Assembly: GCF_900148505.1 (NCBI RefSeq)
Contig: NZ_FRXO01000003.1
Coordinates: forward strand, 310,001 to 374,000
Reading direction: 5' to 3'
DNA: 64,000 nucleotides
Source: Pseudoxanthobacter soli DSM 19599
GTDB taxonomy: Bacteria > Pseudomonadota > Alphaproteobacteria > Rhizobiales > Segnochrobactraceae
A program made the translations under genes and the position numbers. This document shows, piece by piece, positions 54,512 to 62,968 of the stretch; the stretch's first letter is position 1, and every line of letters begins with the position of its first letter. The notes under the pieces were generated by a model that was given only the letters and a program-made list of their open reading frames with translations, made no database searches and had not been told where the DNA came from.

Positions 54512-54949
54512 TCATCCGTCTTGATGTGCGCAGGCATTCACCGGGCGGCGCGGAGCAATCTGGTCGAGCGTGATCTCTTTGAAGCGCGTGACAAAAAGGG
54601 TCGCGGCCTCGGCCATGGTATCCACCATCACCGCGTTGACGTTCTTCTCGATCAGGCATTCGGCATGCTGGCTGCGGTTGCCGATGGCGAAAAGATGGGG
54701 CCGGCCAAGCGCCTCATAAACATCCAGAAGGGTGATCTCGCGCAAGGGGCGCGCGAGTTGCCATCCCCCACCGTGCCCCCTCTCGGAACGAACCAGCCCC
54801 GCCTCGCGCAACCCCGCCATTGTGCGCCTGAACACGGCCGGATTGGTTCCCATGCTCCGGGCCAGCACATCCGACGTCAGCAATCCCTCCGCCTGCTCCA
54901 TGTGCAGCATGATGTGGAGAACGTCGGAGAAGCGGGTATCTCGGCTCAT
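54512..54949 (-). CDS. Rrf2 family transcriptional regulator lacking the Fe-S cysteine triad
   Basis: 145 residues. Winged helix FSDVLHIMLHMEQAEGLLTSDVLARSMGTNPAVFRRTMAGLREAGLVRSERGHGGGWQLARPL is clearly Rrf2. IscR/NsrR-type members have three spaced Cys after this region; here only ECLIEKNV and a C-terminal NACAH carry Cys. An Fe-S cluster is therefore unlikely, and YwnA/redox-thiol or ligand sensing is possible. Divergent from a methyltransferase gene with an inverted repeat between them. Confidence 0.93.
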   Translation of the reverse strand: MSRDTRFSDVLHIMLHMEQAEGLLTSDVLARSMGTNPAVFRRTMAGLREAGLVRSERGHGGGWQLARPLREITLLDVYEALGRPHLFAIGNRSQHAECLIEKNVNAVMVDTMAEAATLFVTRFKEITLDQIAPRRPVNACAHQDG

Positions 54950-55013
54950 CGGGCAGCCTCATTGCGCCTCGGCGTTGGATACCGCCACCCTGGCCGGAGC
55001 ATTGCGGATCATT

Positions 55014-55032
55014 CGTATCTCCTATTGATACG
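55014..55032. promoter_or_regulatory. inverted repeat, candidate Rrf2 operator
   Basis: CGTATC-N7-GATACG with exact 6-bp arms in the 146-bp space between the Rrf2 and methyltransferase genes, 65 bp from the Rrf2 start and 64 bp from the methyltransferase start. Confidence 0.6.
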
Positions 55033-55095
55033 TGATATGGGCGCGATTATGTCTCTTTGACTGTTACATATCCGGACAATCGGAGGCTGCCCATC

Positions 55096-55776
55096 ATGGA
55101 TCACAAGCGTGCGCCCTTTCTCAACCCCGCCGCCGTTGCCTCCTACACCGCCGATACCCCTCGAAAGGTACCGGGGCTGGCCGACCTCCATCGCATGGTG
55201 ATGCTGCTTCTTGCGGAAGGGGCGCCGGGAAACGCGCATATGCTCGTTGTCGGCGCGGGAGGCGGCCTGGAAACCCGAGCGATCGCCGAGGCGCAGCCGG
55301 GCTGGCGGTTCACCGGCGTCGATCCTTCACCTGCCATGCTGGACCTTGCACGCCAAGCGCTCACGCCGTTTGCGGGCCGTGTCGATCTGCTCCAGGGCAC
55401 CATCGATCAGGCACCCGCAGGCCCGTTCGACGGCGCTACGTGCCTTTTCACGCTGCATCACCTCGACTTGAACGAGCGACTGAAGACGTTGGCGGGTATT
55501 CGGCGCCGTCTTGCGCCGGGAACCCGGCTTGTGGTCGCGCAGCATGCGCCGCCTAGTCCTTCCCCGGAGCGCTGGATGGCGCTTTCGGCCGCCTTCAGCG
55601 ATCGCGAGGGCCCCGATTGGGACAAGGCGACAGCCACCGGCCGGATGATGACAGAGCGCCTGCCATTGCTGACGCCGGCCCGGGAAGAAAATATGCTGCG
55701 CGACGCCGGTTTTACGGACGTGGAGCTATATTATGCCGCCTTTTCCTTCCGCGGCTGGGTCGGAACGGCTAGCTAG
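55096..55776 (+). CDS. class I SAM-dependent methyltransferase
   Basis: 226 residues. Motif I LVVGAGGGLETRAIAE, motif II/acidic GVDPSPAMLDLARQAL, and motif IV region PFDGATCLFTLHHLDLNERL. Likely a small-molecule methyltransferase. GGAGG lies about 9 nt before ATG 55096; the longer frame from 55057 is not supported. Controlled probably by the divergent Rrf2 protein. The stop TAG (55774-55776) is the first triplet of a repeat copy. Confidence 0.93.
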   Translation: MDHKRAPFLNPAAVASYTADTPRKVPGLADLHRMVMLLLAEGAPGNAHMLVVGAGGGLETRAIAEAQPGWRFTGVDPSPAMLDLARQALTPFAGRVDLLQGTIDQAPAGPFDGATCLFTLHHLDLNERLKTLAGIRRRLAPGTRLVVAQHAPPSPSPERWMALSAAFSDREGPDWDKATATGRMMTERLPLLTPAREENMLRDAGFTDVELYYAAFSFRGWVGTAS

Positions 55777-55883
55777 AGCATATCCCGTTCAGATTGAACC
55801 GATCTGAACGGTAAGGATATGCTCTAGCTTTTGGATCTGGAGCGATTTCCGATCGGCTGGACTTACCCGTCCGACAAGCGCTC
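55774..55883 (+). repeat. composite palindromic intergenic repeat, copy D
   Basis: Module 1 (55774-55826) runs TAGAGCATATCC to GGATATGCTCTA around TTCAGATTGAACCGATCTGAA; spacer GCTTTTGGATCTG; module 2 (55840-55883) GAGCGATTTCCGATCGGC to CAAGCGCTC. It begins with the stop codon of the methyltransferase gene. Confidence 0.92.
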
Positions 55884-55902
55884 GCGGCGGATTCAACGCC
55901 TT

Positions 55903-55953
55903 GCGCCTATCCTCGTCGTTCAGGACTGGCTCGATCTGAGCGGAATACGCTCT
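55903..55953 (-). repeat. degenerate reverse-orientation module 1 next to copy D
   Basis: On the minus strand it reads AGAGCGTATTCCGCTCAGAT and onward, matching module 1 with scattered changes. With copy D it forms a larger inverted pair. Confidence 0.7.
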
Positions 55954-56072
55954 CACAGCAATGATGTGGCCGGCCAATCGAAGTACAGGCTCGATCTGGG
56001 GATCAACAGCCTCGCCATGCCGCACGGCGTGACCGACGAAGCACGAGATTTTCAGAGATCAATCGGCGGGAA

Positions 56073-56162
<90 letters not shown>

Positions 56163-56792
56163 ACGGGGTGGCTGAAACCGAAGCGGTTTCAGGCCCTTGC
56201 TGTCTGGTCGACGGCGGCGCGGACCATACACAGCGGGAGGGGGCTCGACAAGGCCTTTCGCGGCGGCCGCGGCATTCTCCCGCGATCGCGCGCCGGGCGG
56301 GGGGAAACACCCGTGCTGCCGCCGCCCCGAAAGGCATCCGCCGCGCACCGGAGTGAGAGTGACTTCAAAAGCTTAGGCGCGACGCCACCGGACGACAGCG
56401 TCGCCGGACGGTGGTCGTGCCTCGCCGCCGGGCATCCGTCGCGTTCGAGCGATCTGGTTGGCGGGACGTGGATGAAGCGGGAATCGGCGGCGGCGCGATT
56501 CTTCAGCGCGATGCCCCTTCTGGACGCCCGCTCTCAAGGTGAGCGCATCGTCGCGGAAGACAACGCGGCAGGACGACGACGCGGGCTGCCGTGGGTGCCT
56601 CGCCGCCGTGTGTCGGTGGGACGGGGCGCGGCCCCGTCGAGGGCCGCCGCGACAGACGACGCCAGCTTGCACCCGCCTCTGTTCCGGTTGGCGCGGCGTC
56701 CCGGTCGGACCCTGGACGATGCGGCATGACAACGGCAACGCGCTGCCGGTGCCGCTTCTTTCGGCAGGCCTCAGCTCCGGTTCCGCCGGTGC
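56163..56792. other. 630-bp intergenic region
   Basis: Between tRNA-Ser (minus) and a small unknown gene (minus). It contains a 9-bp perfect stem with a 3-nt loop at 56172-56192 (CTGAAACCG/CGGTTTCAG) just upstream of the tRNA. No ORF here has coding character. Confidence 0.5.
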
Positions 56793-57095
56793 CTATTCCG
56801 GCAGCGGAACGGCGGCGCTCGCCACGAGGCCGACGACGTCGCTGACGCCCGGGGGCACGAGGCTGGAGGCGTCGTCGATCGAGGCGGCGGCGTCGTTGAA
56901 GGGGCAGGCGATCGCCGTGCCGCCGACGAACGCGAAGGCGCCAGCAAATGATGCCAGCCGGATCGACAGCCGGTGGGCCAGGTCGCCGGCCTCGAATGCC
57001 GGTTCGTTTCTCTTATGCTTGGAAATGCCGTTTGCCGGCGCGCCCTTGCGGGCGAACAGCCTGATTCCGGGCAGTTTGGTCGTGTCGCGGGACAT
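56793..57095 (-). CDS. small protein of unknown function with one hydrophobic segment
   Basis: 100 residues, not recognised. Charged N-terminal half (MSRDTTKLPGIRLFARKG...KHKRNEPAFEAGDLAHRLS), a hydrophobic stretch (LASFAGAFAFVGGTAIAC, about 53-70), then a Ser/Asp/Val-rich tail. The Shine-Dalgarno sequence is very strong (GGAAGGAGG about 7 nt before ATG 57095), which supports a real gene and this start. The same frame stays open far upstream antisense to xerD and the ETF-QO gene, so gene callers may extend it wrongly. Divergent from xerD. Confidence 0.72.
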   Translation of the reverse strand: MSRDTTKLPGIRLFARKGAPANGISKHKRNEPAFEAGDLAHRLSIRLASFAGAFAFVGGTAIACPFNDAAASIDDASSLVPPGVSDVVGLVASAAVPLPE

Positions 57096-57458
57096 CTCGG
57101 CCTCCTTCCCAGCAGCGGTCTTGCCGCTCTCGATCTTCGGCTTGCGCCAGAACTCCACCTTCGCCGCGGTGCCATCCCTCCGGAAAGCATCCTGCCATCT
57201 TTCACGGCCCGCACCGCTTCGTGAAGGGTGCGTGACGCCTTCGCGATGCTGCCGTGAAACACAAGTTAACACGATCCTGCGGGACGACAAGCGCCGGTGT
57301 TCACCGCCTGTAAGCAAAGCCGGGGCCAGAATAGCGTGTCCGGCGACTGTGCCGGACCGGACGAACATCTCGGGTTCGCGATCGCCGCCGCCGGCTGTTC
57401 CGCGGCGGCCGCGGTCCGCACGGCGGCAGAACGGCGCCGGCATCGATGCGAGAGGCCC
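57096..57458. other. 363-bp divergent intergenic region
   Basis: Between the small unknown gene (minus) and xerD (plus). It contains an AT-richer patch around 57255-57275 (AACACAAGTTAACACG), a possible promoter position. No gene was recognised. Confidence 0.5.
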
Positions 57459-58412
57459 ATGCGCGGCATCCACCACCTCGAAGCCTTCCTGGAAATGCTC
57501 AGCGCCGAGCGCGGCGCGGCAGCGAACACGCTGGCGGCCTACCGGCGCGACATCGAGGATTTCGGCGCCTTCCTCGCCGCGCGAAAGCGCGGCCTTTCGG
57601 AGGCCGGCGCCGAGGACGTCTCCGCCTATCTCGCCTCGCTCGCGGTGGCGGGCCTCGCGACGGCGACCCAGGCCCGGCGGCTTTCGGCGCTGCGGCGGTT
57701 CCACCGCTTCCTCTATGGCGAGGGCGTGCGCGGCGACGATCCGACGGCACTCGCCGAGGCGCCGAAGAAGCGGCGGGCGCTGCCGAAGATCCTGAGCGCG
57801 GAAGAGGTCCTGGCGATGCTGACCGTCGCCGCCGCCGAGGCCGGCAACGCGGAGCGGCCGCCCGCCCGCCGGCTCGTCGCGGCGCGCCTCGCCGCGCTGA
57901 TCGAGGTCGCCTACGCCACGGGCCTGCGCGTGTCCGAACTCGTCGGCCTCACCAACGCGGCCGCCCGGCCCGATCTCGCCATGCTGACGGTGCGCGGCAA
58001 GGGCGGCAAGGAGCGCATCGTGCCGCTCAGCGACCGGGCGCGGGCGGCGATCGCGGCCTATGTTGCGCTGCGCGACGCGGCGCCGGGCGCGGGCAGGCGG
58101 TGGCTGTTCCCGGCCGAGTCCGAAAGCGGCCACCTGACGCGCCAGAGCTTCGGCCGCGACCTGAAGTGGCTCGCCTCGGCCGCGGGCGTGCCACCGGCCA
58201 AGGTCTCGCCCCACGTGCTGCGCCATGCGTTCGCGAGCCACCTGCTGGCCGGCGGCGCCGACCTGCGCGTGGTGCAGGCGCTGCTGGGCCACGCCGATAT
58301 CGCCACCACGGAAATCTACACCCACGTGCTCGACGAACGGCTGAAGGCGCTCGTCAACGAGCACCACCCGCTGGCGACGCGGGAGGCGGCTGGCCCGGCC
58401 GCGGGCGGCTGA
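57459..58412 (+). CDS. xerD: site-specific tyrosine recombinase XerD
   Basis: 317 residues, chromosome dimer resolution at dif with XerC and FtsK. SAM-like N-terminal domain to about residue 95 and catalytic domain after. Active residues: Arg157 (TGLRVSEL), Lys in GKGGKER, His252 and Arg255 (HVLRHAF), His278 (LLGHAD) and Tyr287 (TEIYTHV). The set is complete. ATG 57459 has GAGAGG just upstream; the long in-frame extension upstream is not conserved. It is the housekeeping recombinase, not an element integrase. Confidence 0.95.
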   Translation: MRGIHHLEAFLEMLSAERGAAANTLAAYRRDIEDFGAFLAARKRGLSEAGAEDVSAYLASLAVAGLATATQARRLSALRRFHRFLYGEGVRGDDPTALAEAPKKRRALPKILSAEEVLAMLTVAAAEAGNAERPPARRLVAARLAALIEVAYATGLRVSELVGLTNAAARPDLAMLTVRGKGGKERIVPLSDRARAAIAAYVALRDAAPGAGRRWLFPAESESGHLTRQSFGRDLKWLASAAGVPPAKVSPHVLRHAFASHLLAGGADLRVVQALLGHADIATTEIYTHVLDERLKALVNEHHPLATREAAGPAAGG

Positions 58413-58562
58413 AAAGGTCGCGCCGCGACCCGCCGCAAAGGGTGACGCGGCCGGCATTGTCGGATATGGAACGGCTGTAATCTGGATCGGCCGGCCCCGG
58501 CGGCAAATCGTGCCGCTTCCCACAGGGCGCGCGGCCCGCGCAGTGCAAAAAGACAGAAGAAA

Positions 58563-60260
58563 ATGGCGAACGGTGAGGCGCTCGAGGCGCGCGAAAGCGC
58601 CGATTACGACGTTGTGATCGTCGGTGCCGGCCCGGCCGGGCTTGCGGCCGCGATCCGGCTGAAGCAGCTCGCCGAGGCCGCGGGAAGCGAGGTCTCCGTC
58701 GTCGTTGTGGAGAAGGGGTCCGAGGTCGGCGCCCACATCCTGTCCGGCGCCGTGATCGATCCCATCGGGCTCGACCGCCTGCTGCCGGACTGGCGCAGCG
58801 ATCCCGACCGTCCGCTGAAGACCGAGGTGCGCGAGGACCGGTTCCTGTGGCTCGGCCCGGCCGGCGGCATTCCGCTGCCCAACGCCCTGATGCCGCCGCT
58901 GATGAACAACCACGGCAATTTCATCGGCTCGCTCGGCGAGGTCGCCCGCTATCTCGGCGCGCAGGCCGAGGCGCTGGGGGTCGAGATCTATCCGGGCTTC
59001 CCGGCCGCCGAGGTGCTCTATGGCGCGGGCGGAGAGGTGGTCGGCATCGCGACCGGCGATATGGGCATCGCCAAGGACGGTCACCACAAGGCGGAATTCG
59101 CCCGCGGCATGGAACTGCGCGGCCGCTACGTGCTGTTCGCCGAGGGCGCGCGCGGTTCGCTGACCAAGCAGCTCGTCGCCCGGTTCAAGCTCGACGAGGG
59201 ACGCGATCCGCAGAAATACGGCATCGGCATCAAGGAGCTCTGGCAGGTCGCGCCGGATCGCTTCAAGCCGGGCCTGGTGCAGCACAGTTTCGGCTGGCCG
59301 CTCGACAACCGCACCGGCGGCGGCTCGTTCCTCTATCATTTCGGCGACGGGCTGGTGTCGGTCGGCTTCGTCGTCCACCTCAACTACGACAACCCGACTC
59401 TTTCGCCGTTCGACGAGTTCCAGCGCTTCAAGACCCATCCGGCGATCCGCGACACGTTCGAAGGCGGCAAGCGCCTGTCCTACGGCGCGCGCGCCATCAC
59501 GGAGGGCGGCTTCCAGTCGGTGCCGAAGCTCGTGTTCCCGGGCGGAGCCCTGATCGGGTGTGCCGCCGGCTTCGTCAACGTTCCCCGCATCAAGGGCAGC
59601 CACAATGCCGTGCTGTCCGGCATGATGGCGGCGGAGACGGCGTTCACCGCCCTCGCCGAAGGCCGCGGCGGCGATACCCTCGACGCCTACGAGGCGGCGT
59701 GGCGCACGTCGGACATCGGACGCGACCTGAAGCCGGTGCGCAACGTCAAGCCGCTGTGGTCGCGGTTCGGAACGGCCGTCGGCATCGCGCTCGGCGGGCT
59801 CGACATGTGGTGCCAGACCCTGACCGGCTGGTCGCCGTTCGGCACGCTCCGGCACGGCAAGCCGGACAGCGACACGCTGATCCCGCTCGCCGAGCTGCCG
59901 GCGCGCCGCCGCAAGACCTACGCGAAGCCCGACGGCAAGCTCACGTTCGACCGGCTGTCCTCGGTGTTCGTGTCGAACACCAACCACGAGGAAGACCAGC
60001 CCTCGCACCTCGTTCTCGCCGACCCCTCGATCCCGATCGACCGCAATCTTCCGGTCTATGGCGAGCCCGCCCGGCTCTACTGCCCGGCCGGCGTCTACGA
60101 GGTGGTCTATGCGGACGAGGCGGCGCGGACCGGGCCGCGCTTCGTGGTGAACGCCCAGAACTGCGTCCACTGCAAGACCTGCGACATCAAGGACCCCGCC
60201 CGCAACATCACGTGGACGCCGCCCGAAGGCGGCGGCGGGCCGAACTATCCCAACATGTGA
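58563..60260 (+). CDS. electron transfer flavoprotein-ubiquinone oxidoreductase
   Basis: 565 residues, inner-membrane peripheral enzyme passing electrons from ETF (fatty-acid and amino-acid oxidation) to ubiquinone. FAD motif VVIVGAGPAGLAAAIRLKQLAE near the N-terminus. The 4Fe-4S ligands are Cys507 (LYCPAGVYE), Cys534, Cys537 and Cys540 (NCVHCKTCDIKDP). GGSFLYHFGDGLVSVGFVVHL is a conserved mid block. The etfAB genes are not in the window. The ribosome site is weak (AGAAGAAA). Confidence 0.97.
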   Translation: MANGEALEARESADYDVVIVGAGPAGLAAAIRLKQLAEAAGSEVSVVVVEKGSEVGAHILSGAVIDPIGLDRLLPDWRSDPDRPLKTEVREDRFLWLGPAGGIPLPNALMPPLMNNHGNFIGSLGEVARYLGAQAEALGVEIYPGFPAAEVLYGAGGEVVGIATGDMGIAKDGHHKAEFARGMELRGRYVLFAEGARGSLTKQLVARFKLDEGRDPQKYGIGIKELWQVAPDRFKPGLVQHSFGWPLDNRTGGGSFLYHFGDGLVSVGFVVHLNYDNPTLSPFDEFQRFKTHPAIRDTFEGGKRLSYGARAITEGGFQSVPKLVFPGGALIGCAAGFVNVPRIKGSHNAVLSGMMAAETAFTALAEGRGGDTLDAYEAAWRTSDIGRDLKPVRNVKPLWSRFGTAVGIALGGLDMWCQTLTGWSPFGTLRHGKPDSDTLIPLAELPARRRKTYAKPDGKLTFDRLSSVFVSNTNHEEDQPSHLVLADPSIPIDRNLPVYGEPARLYCPAGVYEVVYADEAARTGPRFVVNAQNCVHCKTCDIKDPARNITWTPPEGGGGPNYPNM

Positions 60261-60557
60261 GACGGCGGGCGGAGGGTCTCAGTTGCCCCTCGCCCGGCGC
60301 GAACTCGCCGATATCGGCCCGGAAAGACGGCCGCACGCGACGGACACAATATCGCCGCCGACATCACATTGATACGCGTCCGTTATTATCTTGCCGTCAT
60401 ATCGACGTCCCCGCCCACCTGCGCCGTTCACCTCCTTCTCAGTCTTGCCGGAGGCGGAAGCGGCCCGTTCCGGCGAGCCGTTCCTGATGCCGCGGAGCGT
60501 CTCGGGGGAAACATGCCCTCGCGCGACGTCGCTCAGACTGCCTGAAGCTCAGACACC
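60261..60557. other. 297-bp intergenic region
   Basis: Between the ETF-QO and MFS genes. An AT-richer patch at 60360-60400 could be promoter, but no well-spaced box pair was found. Confidence 0.4.
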
Positions 60558-62054
60558 ATGACCCAGACCGCATCCCGCCCCTCCGCAAGTGCCCCCGTGC
60601 AGCTTTCCCACGCCGATATCCGGTCGATCCTGATCGGGATCATGCTGGCGATGCTGCTGGCCGCGCTCGACCAGACAATCGTGGCAACGGCCCTGCCGAC
60701 GATCGGCCATTCTCTCGGCGACATGGACGACATGCCGTGGGTGGTGACGGCGTACCTGCTGGCGGCGACCGCGGTGACGCCGCTCTACGGCAAGTTCAGC
60801 GACATCCACGGGCGCCGGACCGCGCTGCTTATCGGCATTGCCACCTTCGTTATCGGCTCCATCGCCTGCGCGGTGGCTCCGAGCATGCTGGTGCTGATCG
60901 TCGCCCGCGCGGTCCAGGGTCTCGGCGGCGGCGGACTGATCTCGCTCGCCCAGACCATCATCGCCGACGTGCTGCCCCCGAAGGAGCGGGCGCGCTATCA
61001 GGTCTATATCGCCGGCGTGTTCATGACCTCGAGCCTCGCCGGCCCGGTGCTCGGCGGCTTCCTGTCGGAGCACCTGCACTGGTCGGTGATCTTCTGGATC
61101 AACGTGCCGCTCGGCGCGGCCGCCTATCTCCTCGCCGGCAAGGCGCTGCGGAAGCTTCCGATCAACCACCGCCCGCACCGCCTCGACGTGCTCGGCGCCG
61201 TCCTGATGACGGTCGCCACCATCGCGCTGATGCTGGGGCTGAGCTGGGGCGGCGTGCGGATGCCGTGGTCGTCCGCGCCGGTGCTGTCGGCGTTCGCCGT
61301 CGCCCTGGTGTTCTCGGTGCTGTTCGCCGTCAGGCTCGCGCGGGCGGACGAGCCGCTGATCCCGGCCGCCCTTCTGCGCAACGGCGTGGTGTGCATGGGC
61401 ACGGCGGCCGCCTGCTTCGGCATGGGCACCTTCATCGGCCTCAGCATCTACCTGCCGGTCTATTTCGAGATCGGCCTCGGCCTCAACGCCTCCGGCTCCG
61501 GTCTCGCGATGATGCCGCTGATGGTCTCCACCGTGGTGGGCGCCACCATCGCCGGCCGCGCGATTACGATGGTCGCCCGGTACAAGCGCATTCCCATTGC
61601 CGGGCTCGTGCTCGCGGTCGTTGCCACGGCGATGATGGCCACGTTCGCGACCGTCATGCCGGTCTGGCTCGTCGGCGTCACCACCGCTGTCATCGGCCTC
61701 GGGCTCGGCACCGTGCTGCCGGTCACCACGATCGCGGTCCAGAACGCGGTCGAGCCTCACCAGCTCGGCACCGCCACGGGGCTGATGAACTTCTTCCGCC
61801 AGCTCGGCGGCGCCATCATCGTGGCGGCGTTCGGCGCGATCGTGCTGGCCGATTCGGGGCGGGCGGCGCTCGGCGGAACGGAGGGCGTCAGCGCGGCCTC
61901 GCTGACGCCGCGCGAACTCCTGTCGGTGTTTCCGCACGTGTTCGCGGCCGCTGCGCTCGGCTTCGCCTGCTCGCTGCTGTTCCTCATTCTCATGAAGGAG
62001 ATGCCGATGCGCGGCTCCTCCCGGCGCGAGACGCACGCGGCCTTCGCGGACTGA
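60558..62054 (+). CDS. MFS multidrug transporter, 14-TM DHA2 family
   Basis: 498 residues. DHA2 signature LLAALDQTIVATALPTIGHSLG in TM1, motif A region LYGKFSDIHGRRTALLIGIATF, and motif C region VFMTSSLAGPVLGGFLSEHLHW. Proton-driven export from the cytoplasm is likely; substrate unknown. The ribosome site before ATG 60558 is weak. Convergent with the L,D-transpeptidase gene. Confidence 0.95.
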   Translation: MTQTASRPSASAPVQLSHADIRSILIGIMLAMLLAALDQTIVATALPTIGHSLGDMDDMPWVVTAYLLAATAVTPLYGKFSDIHGRRTALLIGIATFVIGSIACAVAPSMLVLIVARAVQGLGGGGLISLAQTIIADVLPPKERARYQVYIAGVFMTSSLAGPVLGGFLSEHLHWSVIFWINVPLGAAAYLLAGKALRKLPINHRPHRLDVLGAVLMTVATIALMLGLSWGGVRMPWSSAPVLSAFAVALVFSVLFAVRLARADEPLIPAALLRNGVVCMGTAAACFGMGTFIGLSIYLPVYFEIGLGLNASGSGLAMMPLMVSTVVGATIAGRAITMVARYKRIPIAGLVLAVVATAMMATFATVMPVWLVGVTTAVIGLGLGTVLPVTTIAVQNAVEPHQLGTATGLMNFFRQLGGAIIVAAFGAIVLADSGRAALGGTEGVSAASLTPRELLSVFPHVFAAAALGFACSLLFLILMKEMPMRGSSRRETHAAFAD

Positions 62055-62096
62055 GACGGCGCGACCGGGGCCGCGAAGGCGCCGGCCGCCGAAGGC

Positions 62097-62837
62097 TTAT
62101 TCGAGCACCACGACCTTGGTGCCCACCGGAACGCGATTGTAGAGATCGATCACGTCCTGGTTGATCATGCGGATGCAGCCGGAGGAAACGGCGTGGCCGA
62201 TGGTCCAGGGCTCGTTGGTGCCATGGATGCGGTAGTTGGTCTCCCGGCCACCCCGGGCGAGATAGAGCGCGCGGGCGCCGAGCGGATTGCCGAGACCGGG
62301 TCCCATGCCGCCGGCATAGGCGCGAAGGTCCGGGTTCAGGGCCATCATGTTGCGGGTCGGCGTCCAGTTCGGCCATTCGGCCTTGCGGCCGATCACGGCA
62401 CGGCCGCGGAACGCCATGCCCTCCTTGCCGACGCCGATGCCGTAGCGCAGCGCCTTGCCCGGCTCCAGCACCAGATAGAGGAAGCGGTGCTCGGTCTCGA
62501 TCACGATGGTGCCGGGCGCTTCGTCGCCGGTGAAGTCCACCACGCGGCGCAGGAATTGCGGCTCGATCCGGGCGATGTTGACGGCCGGGATCGGGAAGCG
62601 CTCGTTCGGCATCGGTCCGTAAGCCGCGATATAGCGCGGATCCGTGCGGATGTCGTAGCTCGCAGGTCGGCTGATGCAGGCGGCTGCCAGCAGCGGGAGG
62701 CCGGCGACGAACGCGCGTCGGCTGAAGGCCACCAGGGCAGTGCGGCCGGGCGTCTGGGACGCGGCCTCTGCGCCGGCTTCCGCTGGCTGCGAGGGAACGC
62801 GGGTGGGCATGTCGGCAGGGTCGCGGTCGCTTTTCAT
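62097..62837 (-). CDS. L,D-transpeptidase (YkuD domain), Tat-type lipoprotein
   Basis: 246 residues. The N-terminus has SRRAFVAGLPLLAAAC: a twin-arginine signal with lipobox LAAAC (Cys about 54). The YkuD domain ends with the active site HGTNEPWTIGHAVSSGCIRMINQDV (His and catalytic Cys in SSGCIRM). It makes 3-3 crosslinks in peptidoglycan or attaches outer-membrane protein to it. Ends TKVVVLE. Confidence 0.96.
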   Translation of the reverse strand: MKSDRDPADMPTRVPSQPAEAGAEAASQTPGRTALVAFSRRAFVAGLPLLAAACISRPASYDIRTDPRYIAAYGPMPNERFPIPAVNIARIEPQFLRRVVDFTGDEAPGTIVIETEHRFLYLVLEPGKALRYGIGVGKEGMAFRGRAVIGRKAEWPNWTPTRNMMALNPDLRAYAGGMGPGLGNPLGARALYLARGGRETNYRIHGTNEPWTIGHAVSSGCIRMINQDVIDLYNRVPVGTKVVVLE

Positions 62838-62968
62838 GCCCGCACGCTAGCATGCCGGCGGCAATTGCCAACCTTTCGGCAGGCGCCCTCCCCGAGCGGA
62901 CACGGCCGGAGCCGCCGCGATCTGTTGCGTTGGTTAACCGGCCGTTTCACCGCCGGCGCGGCGGATCC

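Noticed and set aside
57459-58412. xerD as an element integrase next to tRNA-Ser
   Set aside because: Sequence is standard XerD, it does not abut the tRNA, and no attachment duplication, cargo genes or composition change is seen.
57096-60170. Upstream part of the 1125-residue minus-strand frame opposite xerD and ETF-QO
   Set aside because: Only the last 100 codons (56793-57095) have their own strong ribosome site and a different composition; the rest mirrors the sense genes.
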